A DNA stretch of 37,638 bases from an uncultured Geobacteraceae bacterium (GTDB lineage: Bacteria > Desulfobacterota > Desulfuromonadia > Geobacterales > Pseudopelobacteraceae), in the NCBI GenBank assembly GCA_903876875.1, contig CAIRBT010000065.1, positions 1 through 37,638 of the forward strand, written 5' to 3'. Every line of letters starts with the position of its first letter. The first letter of the stretch is position 1. The translations under genes were made by a program, and so were the position numbers. Under the pieces are notes generated by a model that made no database searches, was not told the origin of the DNA, and saw nothing but the letters and a program-made list of their open reading frames with translations. Shown here in pieces: positions 1 to 7,530 of this stretch.

Positions 1-19
1 CGAAGAATCTGCCGAATAA
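1..19 (+). CDS. 3' end of an upstream gene, probably rpsF (ribosomal protein S6)
   Basis: Only the last codons are inside the window: Glu-Glu-Ser-Ala-Glu followed by TAA at 17-19. The identity as rpsF is inferred from the following genes (rpsR, DUF2232 gene, rplI), since rpsF normally heads this cluster, and from the acidic tail common at the S6 C-terminus. The sequence itself is too short to prove it. Confidence 0.5.
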
Positions 20-40
20 ATTACTGGAGGAGATATACTC

Positions 41-394
41 ATGAGTGACGAAAGACCAGCAACTTCATCGTATCAACGTCCTGCCGGTGCCGGACAGCGT
101 CCAGCAGGCGGACCGGGACAGCGTCCCGCAGGCGGTCCTGGTGGACAGGGTGGTCCACGCAAGCGCCGTCCTTTTCAGCGTCGTAAGGTTTGCCGCTTCT
201 GTGCAGAAAAAAACCTGACCATCGATTATAAAGAGCCACGTACCCTTCGTTTCTTCATCACCGAACGGGGCAAGATTGTGCCACGCAGAATCTCCGGAAA
301 CTGCGCAGCCCATCAGCGTCACATTACCGAAGCAATCAAGCGGGCACGCAATATCGCCCTGCTGCCGATTGCCGCTAATCACGCAGTCAGCTAA
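41..394 (+). CDS. rpsR: Small-subunit ribosomal protein S18 with long N-terminal extension
   Basis: S18 is a 30S subunit protein that binds 16S rRNA on the platform next to S6. The conserved core is at residues 45-110: a CRFC pair, then [21 protein letters not shown] and a C-AAHQRH segment, so the four-ligand zinc-type (C+) form appears intact. The core is usually about 75 residues; this protein has 117 because of a roughly 40-residue Gly/Pro/Ala/Gln-rich extension containing two copies of GQRPAGGP. The start at 41 is supported by GGAGGAG at 26-32. It follows the upstream gene by 21 bases and precedes the DUF2232 gene by 11, in an operon that ends at the terminator behind rplI. Confidence 0.97.
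   Translation: MSDERPATSSYQRPAGAGQRPAGGPGQRPAGGPGGQGGPRKRRPFQRRKVCRFCAEKNLTIDYKEPRTLRFFITERGKIVPRRISGNCAAHQRHITEAIKRARNIALLPIAANHAVS
92..139 (+). repeat. Two tandem 24-bp repeats inside rpsR
   Basis: Positions 92-115 and 116-139 are near-identical 24-base units starting GGACAGCG. Each encodes GQRPAGGP in the S18 N-terminal extension, and a weaker related unit (QRPAGA) lies just before them. In-frame tandem units of this kind can change number by slippage without breaking the frame. Confidence 0.8.
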
Positions 395-405
395 CCAGAC
401 CGGCA

Positions 406-1368
406 ATGAAGCAAAAAACTGCAGCCGGCCACGAAATTCAGTCACGCCTCACCGCGTCTCTGCTTGGAGTGGTCGGTTCTTTTGTACTGTTTGCCGCCTA
501 CTTGGCCGTACCACCTCTCGGAATTTTTTCCGGGCTACTGGCTCCCTTTCCAGTGGCGTATAATCGCTTGGTTCATGGTCGTACCGCTGCACTTATTGTG
601 CTACTCGGCTCGACTACAGCGGTCACTGCGCTCTTTGGAATTTTTGCCGGCTCCCTCTACCTCGGGTTATGTGCCATGACCGGGTTATTCATGCCCGAGC
701 TACTGGCACACCAGGTCACCGCCAGCCGTGCCCTCTTCTGGACAACGGCAGCTAACCTGCTGATTTTCTTAATTGCAGTCATCTGCTACGGAGCACTGTC
801 CGGCACTAATCTGCAACAGGTATTGTCGGCAGAAGTAACAGAGAGTCTGAAGCAGGCGGTGAGCCTCTACGAAAAGGGGGGGGTCTCCGGGGAAGAGCTC
901 GATGTTGTCAAACGTTCCATGACAACGGCAGCCGAGTTATTGCAGCGTCTTTACCCGCTTTGCATTACCACACTGTTTCTGGTCATAGCCGGATGTAATC
1001 TGCTACTCATCCGCAAGAGTTCAGCCGCACTTTCTCTGAAACTGCCAATAGAGGAGTTTAAGACGTTCAGAAGTCCGGATCTGCTGGTATGGCCGCTGAT
1101 TCTCACCGGTTTTGCCCTGCTGATGCCCGACTCCATACTGACCGTACCGGCACTTAATCTGCTGTTGGTGATATGCCTGGCCTATTTTTTCCAGGGCATG
1201 GCGGTGGTCTCGGCAATGACCGCAAAAAATTCCGTTCCGTCACTGTTACGGGTCATTTTGTATGCACTACTCATTATTCAACCGTATCTGGTGGCACTGA
1301 TCACCGGCATCGGTCTCTTTGATCTCTGGGTTGATTTCAGAACCCCAAAAACACAGGAAAACCTGTAA
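406..1368 (+). CDS. DUF2232 (YybS-like) multi-pass membrane protein
   Basis: A 320-residue hydrophobic protein with about eight predicted membrane segments: near residues 15-45, 55-100 (two or three), 115-140, 180-205, 225-290 (two) and 290-315. A hydrophilic stretch at about 145-180 contains the charged segment SLYEKGGVSGEELDVVKRS. DUF2232/YybS proteins are often found between rpsR and rplI, as here; their biochemical role is not established. The start at 406 is 11 bases after the rpsR stop, with only a weak ribosome binding site, which fits coupled translation. The family call rests on topology plus position. Confidence 0.8.
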   Translation: MKQKTAAGHEIQSRLTASLLGVVGSFVLFAAYLAVPPLGIFSGLLAPFPVAYNRLVHGRTAALIVLLGSTTAVTALFGIFAGSLYLGLCAMTGLFMPELLAHQVTASRALFWTTAANLLIFLIAVICYGALSGTNLQQVLSAEVTESLKQAVSLYEKGGVSGEELDVVKRSMTTAAELLQRLYPLCITTLFLVIAGCNLLLIRKSSAALSLKLPIEEFKTFRSPDLLVWPLILTGFALLMPDSILTVPALNLLLVICLAYFFQGMAVVSAMTAKNSVPSLLRVILYALLIIQPYLVALITGIGLFDLWVDFRTPKTQENL

Positions 1369-1397
1369 CTACCTGACAGGCTCGAAAGGAGAGCAAC

Positions 1398-1841
1398 ATG
1401 AAAGTAATCCTGAATGAAAACATTGAAACATTAGGTCACATCGGTGACATCGTCAAGGTAGCCCCCGGCTATGCCCGTAACTACCTGCTCCCCAAGAAAC
1501 TTGCCGTATTGGCCACAGAAGGCAATGCGAAGGCTCTTGAGCACACCAAACGCCAGATGGAGTACAAGAAGAACAAGGCACTTGAGGCTGCAAAAAATCT
1601 CAGCACAAAACTTGAGGCACTGGCAATTACACTGACCCACAAAGCGGGCGAAGAGGGCAAACTGTTCGGTTCGGTTACCAATATGGAAATCGCTACCTTC
1701 CTGAAAGCCAACGGCTTCGACATCGACCGCAAAAGCATCGTGCTTCCCGATGCCATCAAGCATACCGGTGAATATTCAGTTCCGGTCAAGATTCATCCAG
1801 AAGTCACCACAACTCTGAAAGTTACCGTATCTGCTGCCTAA
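1398..1841 (+). CDS. rplI: Large-subunit ribosomal protein L9
   Basis: L9 binds 23S rRNA at the base of the L1 stalk and projects from the ribosome. The 147 residues match the usual length. The N-terminal domain begins MKVILNENIETLGHIGDIVKV followed by the conserved PGYARNYLLPKKLA; a long helix covers about residues 41-75, and the C-terminal domain contains GKLFGSVTNMEIATFL and a final IHPEVTTTLKV strand. AAGGAGAG lies at 1386-1393, five bases before the ATG. It is the last gene of the rpsR operon, ending 16 bases before a perfect hairpin terminator. Confidence 0.98.
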   Translation: MKVILNENIETLGHIGDIVKVAPGYARNYLLPKKLAVLATEGNAKALEHTKRQMEYKKNKALEAAKNLSTKLEALAITLTHKAGEEGKLFGSVTNMEIATFLKANGFDIDRKSIVLPDAIKHTGEYSVPVKIHPEVTTTLKVTVSAA

Positions 1842-1857
1842 ATTTCTGTTTCAGTGA

Positions 1858-1900
1858 GTAACAAAAAACCCGCAGATTTCGTCTGCGGGTTTTTTGTTAC
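1858..1900. terminator. Bidirectional intrinsic terminator between rplI and ferritin-like gene
   Basis: Arms 1858-1876 and 1882-1900 are perfect 19-base complements around the 5-base loop TTTCG. The stem core is CCCGCAGA/TCTGCGGG, flanked by A6 on the left and T6 on the right, so both converging transcripts end with a GC stem followed by a U run. Confidence 0.95.
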
Positions 1901-1935
1901 TCTGCCACCGGAGGCGACAACGGAACCCTCCCCCG

Positions 1936-2427
1936 CTACTCCCTGACGAAGGTATCAATATCACTCTCGTGAACCATTCCCATAAGACGGGCATATTCGG
2001 ATTCAATCAGCTGGTAGTGGTTACGGGTTTCCTTGGCATTTGACTCGTAGACCGCTTTGATTTCCGGATCTTCGATTTTAGCAGCGGTTTCCAGCAACGT
2101 TTCTTCAAGGTTTTTTTCCCGTTCAAGAGCCAGCTCCAGTGCTTTCTGCTCGCTGAAATCTGCCGAAATCAAGCGTGCAATGGTGGATACCCAGCTTGAC
2201 TCATTGTCCGGCGGAGTATCAAGGAACTCATCCAGTGAAGCAATTTCACTCCCTTGATAAATGGTGAAGAAGTGTGCTGCATGCTCCCGCTCCTCTTTTG
2301 CCAAGAGCTCAAAGGTGCGACGGGCATCCGGATTGCTCATGTTCTGGGCACCAAGTTGGTAAAAATTCATGGCGTTTTTTTCTGTCTGAAGTGAGCGTTT
2401 GATAGCTTCCTGAACATTAATACTCAT
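1936..2427 (-). CDS. Ferritin-like / rubrerythrin-type di-iron protein
   Basis: A 163-residue, probably all-helical four-helix-bundle protein. Likely di-iron ligands are in the expected order: Glu in SLQTEKNAMNFYQ (helix 1), KEEREHAAHF (helix 2, ExxH), EREKNLEETLLE (helix 3) and NAKETRNHYQLIESEY (helix 4). It lacks the C-terminal rubredoxin CxxC domain of classical rubrerythrin, so it is a short ferritin-family protein. Such proteins in anaerobes are linked to peroxide reduction or iron handling; the substrate cannot be read from sequence. AGGA lies nine bases before the ATG, and a TTGACA/TATTAT promoter is just upstream. It is monocistronic and converges on rplI. Confidence 0.85.
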   Translation of the reverse strand: MSINVQEAIKRSLQTEKNAMNFYQLGAQNMSNPDARRTFELLAKEEREHAAHFFTIYQGSEIASLDEFLDTPPDNESSWVSTIARLISADFSEQKALELALEREKNLEETLLETAAKIEDPEIKAVYESNAKETRNHYQLIESEYARLMGMVHESDIDTFVRE

Positions 2428-2463
2428 TAGTGTGTTTCCTTTCTCAATGGCGAAGTGGTGGCG

Positions 2464-2491
2464 ATAATATCAGTTACCCCCCGATTGTCAA
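2464..2491 (-). promoter_or_regulatory. Sigma-70 type promoter for the ferritin-like gene
   Basis: On the - strand, TTGACA (2491-2486) and TATTAT (2469-2464) are separated by 16 bases. The predicted start near 2457 gives a leader of about 30 bases before the ATG at 2427. Confidence 0.6.
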
Positions 2492-2519
2492 GTGCCAATG
2501 AAAACAACTATCCAAAGCA

Positions 2520-2549
2520 TTGACATATAAAGGAGGGAACGTGTATTAC
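2520..2549 (+). promoter_or_regulatory. Possible sigma-70 promoter upstream of ettA
   Basis: TTGACA (2520-2525) is a perfect -35 box, and TATTAC (2544-2549, four of six matches) follows after 18 bases. The -10 box overlaps a small Tyr-rich reading frame at 2541-2570, so the two readings compete. Confidence 0.45.
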
Positions 2550-2570
2550 TACGGTATATATTTACCATAG
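2541..2570 (+). other. Possible 9-codon Tyr-rich upstream reading frame before ettA
   Basis: AGGAGG at 2531-2536 lies four bases before a GTG that opens a nine-codon frame (reading as MYYYGIYLP), closed by TAG at 2568-2570, 17 bases before the ettA ATG. Four of nine codons are Tyr. The strong Shine-Dalgarno is visible; a leader-peptide function is speculative, and the TAT/TAC codons could instead be part of a -10 element. Confidence 0.25.
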
Positions 2571-2587
2571 GCACCGGAGGCTGAACA

Positions 2588-4267
2588 ATGGCTCTAGATC
2601 CACACAAGATTATTTATTCGATGATGCGTGTCAGCAAACTGTATGACAAGAAACCGGTTATTAAAGACATCTCTCTTTCCTATTTTTATGGTGCTAAAAT
2701 CGGCGTCCTTGGCTTGAATGGCTCCGGAAAATCATCCCTGCTCCGTATTATGGCCGGCGTGGACAAGGATTTTAACGGTCAGGCGGTGCTGTCGGCAGGC
2801 TATACCGTCGGCTACCTTGAGCAGGAACCACGCCTGGATGAAGCAAAAACCGTCCGTCAAATTGTTGAGGAGGGGGTGCAGGAAACGGTTGATCTGCTGG
2901 CAGAATTTAATGCCATTACCGACAAGTTTTCCGAGCCGGATGCTGACTTTGAGAAACTCTGCGACCGTCAAGCCGTTCTGCAGGAAAAACTTGACCATCT
3001 TGACGCCTGGGATCTTGACTCACGGCTCGAAATGGCCATGGATGCACTTCGTTGTCCCGAGTCCGATACGCTGGTCAAGGTGCTGTCGGGGGGAGAAAAG
3101 CGTCGAGTGGCTCTCTGCCGGTTGCTGCTGAAAAAACCGGACATTCTGCTACTTGACGAACCGACCAACCATCTGGATGCCGAAACCGTTGCCTGGTTGG
3201 AGCACCATCTGCACGGCTATCCTGGCACCGTTATCGCCGTCACCCATGATCGTTATTTCCTCGATAACGTGGCGGGTTGGATACTGGAGCTTGATCGGGG
3301 TGAAGGAATCCCCTGGAAAGGCAATTATTCCTCATGGCTGGAACAGAAGCAGAATCGTCTGGCACTTGAGGAAAAACAGGAGTCTGACCGACAGAAGACC
3401 CTGCAACGGGAGCTTGAATGGATCAAAATGTCCCCCAAGGGGCGTCATGCCAAGTCCCAGGCCCGTATCTCCGCCTATGAAGATCTGGTTAGTTCAGAAA
3501 GCGAACGGCACGCCCGCGATCTGGAAATTTACCTCCCCCCCGGCCCACGCCTGGGTGACATCGTCATTGAAGCTGATGCGGTTGCCAAGGCCTATGGTGA
3601 CCGACTGCTGGTGGAGGGCATGACCTTCCGTCTCCCCCGTGGCGGTATTGTCGGCATCATCGGGCCCAACGGTGCCGGTAAAACCACCCTTTTCAAAATG
3701 ATTACCGGTCAGGAAACCGCCGATGCCGGGTCTTTTAGAATCGGTGACACCGTGCAACTGGCCTATGTTGACCAGAGCCGTGATGCGCTCAACCCTGACA
3801 AGACCATCTGGGAGACCATTTCCGAAGGTCAGGAGATAATTCAATTGGGTAAAGTTGCCGTTAATTCGCGGGCCTATGTATCACGCTATAATTTTTCCGG
3901 CAGCGATCAGCAGAAAAAGGTCGGCTCACTTTCGGGGGGTGAGCGTAACAGAGTCCATCTGTCACGCATGCTCAAAAGCGGCGCCAACGTCATACTGCTT
4001 GACGAACCGACCAACGACCTTGATGTCAATACCATGCGGGCATTGGAAGAGGCTTTGGAAAATTTTGCCGGTTGTGCGGTGGTCATCAGCCATGACCGCT
4101 GGTTCCTTGACCGGATTGCCACCCATATTCTGGCCTTCGAGGGTGATTCAAAGGTCGTCTGGTTTGAGGGGAATTATTCTGAATATGAAGAGGATCGTAA
4201 AAAACGGCTCGGCAATGCGGCTGATATCCCGCACCGTATCAAGTACCGACAATTAACGCGATCATAG
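2588..4267 (+). CDS. ettA: ABC-F translation factor, energy-dependent translational throttle EttA
   Basis: A soluble ABC-F ATPase that binds the ribosomal E site and gates entry into elongation according to the ATP/ADP ratio. The 559 residues are close to E. coli EttA. Two ATPase domains are complete: Walker A GLNGSGKSS (from residue 42), signature LSGGEKRR (166), Walker B LLLDEPTNHLD (about 190); second copies GPNGAGKTT (from 359), LSGGERNR and ILLDEPTNDLD. The linker between them carries LEWIKMSPKGRHAKSQARI, the basic tRNA-interacting segment typical of EttA, which separates it from Uup and antibiotic-resistance members. There are no membrane segments. GGAGG lies at 2576-2580 before the ATG. 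Confidence 0.95.
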   Translation: MALDPHKIIYSMMRVSKLYDKKPVIKDISLSYFYGAKIGVLGLNGSGKSSLLRIMAGVDKDFNGQAVLSAGYTVGYLEQEPRLDEAKTVRQIVEEGVQETVDLLAEFNAITDKFSEPDADFEKLCDRQAVLQEKLDHLDAWDLDSRLEMAMDALRCPESDTLVKVLSGGEKRRVALCRLLLKKPDILLLDEPTNHLDAETVAWLEHHLHGYPGTVIAVTHDRYFLDNVAGWILELDRGEGIPWKGNYSSWLEQKQNRLALEEKQESDRQKTLQRELEWIKMSPKGRHAKSQARISAYEDLVSSESERHARDLEIYLPPGPRLGDIVIEADAVAKAYGDRLLVEGMTFRLPRGGIVGIIGPNGAGKTTLFKMITGQETADAGSFRIGDTVQLAYVDQSRDALNPDKTIWETISEGQEIIQLGKVAVNSRAYVSRYNFSGSDQQKKVGSLSGGERNRVHLSRMLKSGANVILLDEPTNDLDVNTMRALEEALENFAGCAVVISHDRWFLDRIATHILAFEGDSKVVWFEGNYSEYEEDRKKRLGNAADIPHRIKYRQLTRS

Positions 4268-4279
4268 GTTTGCAGAGAA

Positions 4280-4307
4280 AACGGGCAGTGATAACTCACT
4301 GCCCGTT
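4280..4307 (-). terminator. Hairpin terminator between ettA and the DUF721 gene
   Basis: Perfect 12-base arms 4280-4291 and 4296-4307 around the loop TAAC. On the - strand the stem is followed by TTTTCTC, so it best serves the DUF721 transcript, whose TGA lies inside the stem. On the + strand there is no T run, so ettA termination here is less certain. Confidence 0.75.
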
Positions 4308-4778
4308 CGGCTGGCGTTGCAACGTGGCACACATCAACTCATAGAATGCCATGCGGGTTTCAGGATCCATAATGGCGGCAGCTTCCGCTTCAATACGCTC
4401 ACGTATTTCGGGAGTCAGTGGTGCGGGAGGCAGCGGTTCGGCCTCCTCGGTGGTTAATGGGAGCTGCACTCTCCCGGTCTTCAGCACGATTTCCCGGACA
4501 ACCTCTGAGCCCAACCGCTCATTAAGTTTTTCCTTCATCATGGTGGTCATGAAGCGGAGTTCCTGCATCCAGGGGGCACTGGAAACGGCCACCGTGAGGG
4601 TTCCATTAATAATTCTCAGCGGCTGGGCTCGTCCGGCAACGGGAGCCCCCACCACATCGGGCCAGATTCGCCAGATTTCTGTTTCACGGAGCCGATCACC
4701 TAAGGGGGTACCAACGACACTCTCCCCCATCAGGCCGAACAACGACCGGGGATATGCCATCCTAGGGCGCTTTGACAT
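4296..4778 (-). CDS. DUF721 / DciA-like protein
   Basis: A 160-residue soluble protein. The DUF721 region is at about residues 10-105: LGDRLRETEIWRIWPDVVG, then a strand-rich part with the conserved LTVAVSSAPWMQELRF and a helix KEKLNERLGSEVVREIVLK. The C-terminal third is Pro/Glu-rich. DciA proteins of this fold help load the replicative helicase DnaB; whether this one does is inference from the family. The start at 4778 has GGAGA seven bases upstream; an internal Met7 lacks a well-placed site. The gene overlaps the preceding small membrane protein gene by 17 bases. Confidence 0.8.
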   Translation of the reverse strand: MSKRPRMAYPRSLFGLMGESVVGTPLGDRLRETEIWRIWPDVVGAPVAGRAQPLRIINGTLTVAVSSAPWMQELRFMTTMMKEKLNERLGSEVVREIVLKTGRVQLPLTTEEAEPLPPAPLTPEIRERIEAEAAAIMDPETRMAFYELMCATLQRQPNGQ

Positions 4779-5028
4779 TGCGCTTTCTCCGGCGATTCAC
4801 CATGCCGCCAAGTAATTGTCCGGCAACGGAACTGCCAAGGGTCAGGGGAATGAAATGCCAGTTGAGTCCGGCTTTCATCCGGAGTACAACAATTATGGGA
4901 ATCGGCAGATGAATGAGAACCCACCAGAGTATTGAGTATTTTCGTATATTTTCTCGGACATAACCGCAGGGAAAACTTATGATCAATGCCAGAGTAACCA
5001 AACCAATAATGGGTAATGCATTCTGCAT
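4762..5028 (-). CDS. Small conserved-looking membrane protein, function unknown
   Basis: An 88-residue protein with three hydrophobic stretches (about residues 4-22, 32-52 and 58-75) and a basic tail NRRRKRN. No family with known function is recognised. The start is taken at 5028 rather than 5049: AAAGGAG sits six bases before the 5028 ATG, while the 5049 ATG has no ribosome binding site and overlaps the predicted -10 box. Its 3' end overlaps the start of the DUF721 gene, so the two are probably translated together. Confidence 0.75.
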   Translation of the reverse strand: MQNALPIIGLVTLALIISFPCGYVRENIRKYSILWWVLIHLPIPIIVVLRMKAGLNWHFIPLTLGSSVAGQLLGGMVNRRRKRNVKAP

Positions 5029-5047
5029 GTAATGCTCCTTTTGATGC

Positions 5048-5076
5048 ATAGTAGAAACTCATGCGGTTTTTGTCAA
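5048..5076 (-). promoter_or_regulatory. Sigma-70 type promoter for the small membrane protein/DUF721 pair
   Basis: On the - strand, TTGACA (5076-5071) is followed after 17 bases by TACTAT (5053-5048). The predicted start near 5041 leaves a short leader containing the AAAGGAG site. Confidence 0.6.
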
Positions 5077-5126
5077 TTCATTACGCTTTCATCATGTACT
5101 AATCTCACATAACAGGAGCTCAACCG

Positions 5127-5414
5127 GTGCCTCACCACACTCTTTATTTTGCCGTTTTCAACTCCGCCCACCGCGTTATGAAAGCAGAAGCTGTCCTCAA
5201 ACGTGCCGGTATACCGATCATGCTGGTTCCAGCCCCCCGCGCGCTGGCCACCGACTGCGGTCTGGCTATCCGCTACACATCAGACAGTAACGACCTGGTA
5301 CTTCAGACACTCAGTGCCGGCGAGACCATTCCGGAAACAATTTATAACCAGCTTGACCCGACCCGTTATGAAGCAATCTGGACGGGAGACTCTCCAGCGG
5401 CGACAGCGGAGTAA
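5127..5414 (+). CDS. DUF3343 protein (putative Se/S carrier-like)
   Basis: A 95-residue protein whose N-terminal 65 residues match the DUF3343 pattern: FNSAHRVMKAEAVLKRAGI, then LVPAPRALATDCGLAIRY with one conserved Cys. Proteins of this family are described as putative selenium/sulfur carrier-like, but a direct role is not established. The GTG start at 5127 is preceded by AGGAG (5114-5118). The frame ends 57 bases before the ffh promoter and is probably a separate transcript; no selenium gene is visible nearby. Confidence 0.75.
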   Translation: MPHHTLYFAVFNSAHRVMKAEAVLKRAGIPIMLVPAPRALATDCGLAIRYTSDSNDLVLQTLSAGETIPETIYNQLDPTRYEAIWTGDSPAATAE

Positions 5415-5471
5415 ACCGCTCTGCGGAGGGTGAAATATCAGCTTAAATAGAGCTTTAAAAACAATTGGTTC

Positions 5472-5500
5472 TTGACATCAGAGCCATTCCACTTTATAGT
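5472..5500 (+). promoter_or_regulatory. Strong sigma-70 type promoter for ffh and the ribosomal cluster
   Basis: TTGACA (5472-5477), 17-base spacer, TATAGT (5495-5500). The predicted start near 5507 gives a leader of about 40 bases to the ffh ATG at 5546. This is the best promoter match in the window. Confidence 0.75.
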
Positions 5501-5545
5501 GACCCTCTTTTAGAATATTTCAGCTTTCGGGATAATTTATCACCA

Positions 5546-6910
5546 ATGTTTGACAGCCTATCGGATAAACTGGAATCAGTCTTCAAGAAGCTCCGCGGTC
5601 AGGGAGTCATGTCTGAGGACAACATCAAGGAAGCCCTGCGTGAAGTCCGCCTGGCACTCCTTGAAGCCGACGTTAATTTCAAGGTTGTCAAGGATTTCGT
5701 TGAAAATGTCCGGACAAAAGCGGTTGGCACCGAGGTTCTTGCAAGCCTGTCACCGGGTCAGCAGGTCATCAGAATCGTCCATGACGAACTGGTGGCTATC
5801 ATGGGGGGTAATGACGGGGATAACACGCTCGACCTCGCTGCAAAGCCACCGGTAGCCATTATGATGGTCGGCCTCCAGGGTGCCGGTAAAACCACCACCT
5901 GCGGTAAATTGGGTAACCTGCTCAAGAAGCAGAAGCGACGCCCCCTGCTGGTGCCGGCTGACGTATACCGCCCCGCAGCAATTGAACAGTTGAAAACCGT
6001 TGGCCGTCAGCTCGGCTTGGAGGTATTTTCCTCAACAGCCGACCAAAAGCCACTCGATATATGTAAAAAAGCCCTCGCGTTTGCCGAGTTGAACGGTTAC
6101 GACACCGTCATTCTCGATACGGCCGGTCGTCATCAGATAGATGATTATCTGATGAATGAACTAACCGAAATCAAAGAGGCCGTGCAACCACGGGAAATTC
6201 TGCTGGTAGCGGATGCCATGACCGGTCAGGAAGCGGTGACCATTGCCGTTGGCTTTAACGACCGACTTGCCATCACTGGGGTGGTGCTTTCCAAACTCGA
6301 TGGTGATGCAAAAGGTGGTGCCGCCCTTTCCATCAAAGCGGTTACCGGCAAACCGATCAAGTTCGTCGGACTGGGAGAAAAACTCGACGCGCTGGAAGTG
6401 TTCCATCCTGACCGTCTCGTTTCCCGTATTCTTGGCATGGGAGACGTACTGACGCTGGTTGAAAAGGCTCAGTCGCTGTTCGACGAAAAGGACACGGTTC
6501 TCCTTCAGGAAAAGTTAAAAAAGAATCAATTTGATCTGGAAGATTTCCTCGCCCAGATGCAGCAGATAAAAAAACTTGGCTCCATGGAATCAATCATGGG
6601 AATGATTCCGGGCATGGGCAAGGCCATGAAGCAGATGAAAGGTGCCCAGCCCAGTGAAAATGAGATCAAGCGCATTGAGGCCATCATACGTTCCATGACG
6701 CCTGGTGAACGTGCCAACCATGGCATTATCAACGGCAGCCGTCGACTCCGCATCGCAAAAGGGAGCGGTACCAGCGTCCAGGAGGTTAACCTTCTCCTCA
6801 AACGCTTTACGGAAGCCCAGAAAATGATGAAAATGATGCAGAAACTTGGTCCGAAAGGGCTGCTCAAAGGCTTGGGTGGTCTCGGCAAAAGCATGCCACA
6901 GTTCCGATAA
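5546..6910 (+). CDS. ffh: Signal recognition particle GTPase Ffh
   Basis: Ffh with 4.5S RNA binds signal sequences on ribosomes and hands them to FtsY. The 454 residues show the N domain (FDSLSDKLESVFKKLRG), the G domain with P-loop GLQGAGKTTT (109-118), DTAGRHQIDD, LSKLDGDAKGGAALS and the closing VGLGEKLDALEVFHPDRL, then a Met-rich M domain (MGMIPGMGKAMKQMKG and a basic SRRLRIAKGSGTSVQEV RNA-binding helix). The start is placed at 5546 because family members begin MFDSLS; an in-frame TTG at 5465 would put the promoter inside the gene. The ribosome binding site is weak (GGGA about 5529). It is the first gene of the cluster leading to rplS. Confidence 0.97.
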   Translation: MFDSLSDKLESVFKKLRGQGVMSEDNIKEALREVRLALLEADVNFKVVKDFVENVRTKAVGTEVLASLSPGQQVIRIVHDELVAIMGGNDGDNTLDLAAKPPVAIMMVGLQGAGKTTTCGKLGNLLKKQKRRPLLVPADVYRPAAIEQLKTVGRQLGLEVFSSTADQKPLDICKKALAFAELNGYDTVILDTAGRHQIDDYLMNELTEIKEAVQPREILLVADAMTGQEAVTIAVGFNDRLAITGVVLSKLDGDAKGGAALSIKAVTGKPIKFVGLGEKLDALEVFHPDRLVSRILGMGDVLTLVEKAQSLFDEKDTVLLQEKLKKNQFDLEDFLAQMQQIKKLGSMESIMGMIPGMGKAMKQMKGAQPSENEIKRIEAIIRSMTPGERANHGIINGSRRLRIAKGSGTSVQEVNLLLKRFTEAQKMMKMMQKLGPKGLLKGLGGLGKSMPQFR

Positions 6911-6975
6911 CAAGGAAATTACATAACTCGCAGTAGACACTATTTCAGAGAAGCATCACATCAGGAGGAATATCA

Positions 6976-7242
6976 ATGGCAACAAAAATCAGACTTGCTC
7001 GCGCTGGCGCAAAAAAAAGACCGTTCTATCAAATAGTAGTTGCAGACGGGCGCAGTCGTAGAGACGGCAGCTTCATCGAAAACGTCGGTACCTATGATCC
7101 GACCAAAAGCCCGGCCGTTGTGAAACTTAATGCAGAAAAAACAGTAGCCTGGCTTGAAAAAGGTGCTCAGCCGACCGATACGGTTCGCCAGCTCCTGAAA
7201 AATGCCGGACTTCTTCACAAGGTGGCAGCAGTCACCGCATAA
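6976..7242 (+). CDS. rpsP: Small-subunit ribosomal protein S16
   Basis: S16 is a 30S assembly protein binding 16S rRNA. The 88 residues are typical. The conserved start is [20 protein letters not shown], followed by [22 protein letters not shown] and [25 protein letters not shown] at 6963-6968 lies seven bases before the ATG. It lies 65 bases downstream of ffh and 57 upstream of the KH-domain gene, in the common rpsP-khpA-rimM-trmD-rplS order. Confidence 0.98.
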   Translation: MATKIRLARAGAKKRPFYQIVVADGRSRRDGSFIENVGTYDPTKSPAVVKLNAEKTVAWLEKGAQPTDTVRQLLKNAGLLHKVAAVTA

Positions 7243-7299
7243 TGCTTCCAGCACCTCCGGTTCGCCGGCCACTCTCGATGAGCAGCAGAGGTTACCGCT

Positions 7300-7530
7300 A
7301 TGAAGACTCTTGTTGAAAGCATTGCTAAAGCACTGGTTGATGACCCGACTCACGTAAATGCCACTGAAGAGACCGAAGAAGGTACACTAGTTATCAGCTT
7401 GTCCGTTGCAAAAGAGGATATGGGACGTATTATCGGTAAAGAGGGGCGCACTGCCAAGGCGATTCGCACTATCCTCAATGCCGTTTCAACCAAGGGTAAC
7501 TCAAAAGCAGTACTAAAGATTGTTGAATAA
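7300..7530 (+). CDS. khpA: KH-domain RNA-binding protein KhpA
   Basis: A 76-residue protein consisting of one KH domain. The RNA-binding GxxG loop is visible as MGRIIGKEGRTAKAIRTIL at about residues 45-63. Family members (KhpA/YlqC, first annotated only by position behind rpsP) bind small and messenger RNAs, often as a heterodimer with a Jag/KhpB protein, which is not in this window. The stop codon (7528-7530) directly abuts the rimM ATG, so the two are translationally linked. Confidence 0.92.
   Translation: MKTLVESIAKALVDDPTHVNATEETEEGTLVISLSVAKEDMGRIIGKEGRTAKAIRTILNAVSTKGNSKAVLKIVE

Noticed and set aside
5028-5049. Earlier ATG of the small membrane protein
   Set aside because: It overlaps the predicted -10 box and has no ribosome binding site; the 5028 ATG follows AAAGGAG.
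5465-5545. In-frame TTG extension of ffh (27 codons)
   Set aside because: It contains the TTGACA/TATAGT promoter, has no ribosome binding site, and Ffh proteins start MFDSLS at 5546.
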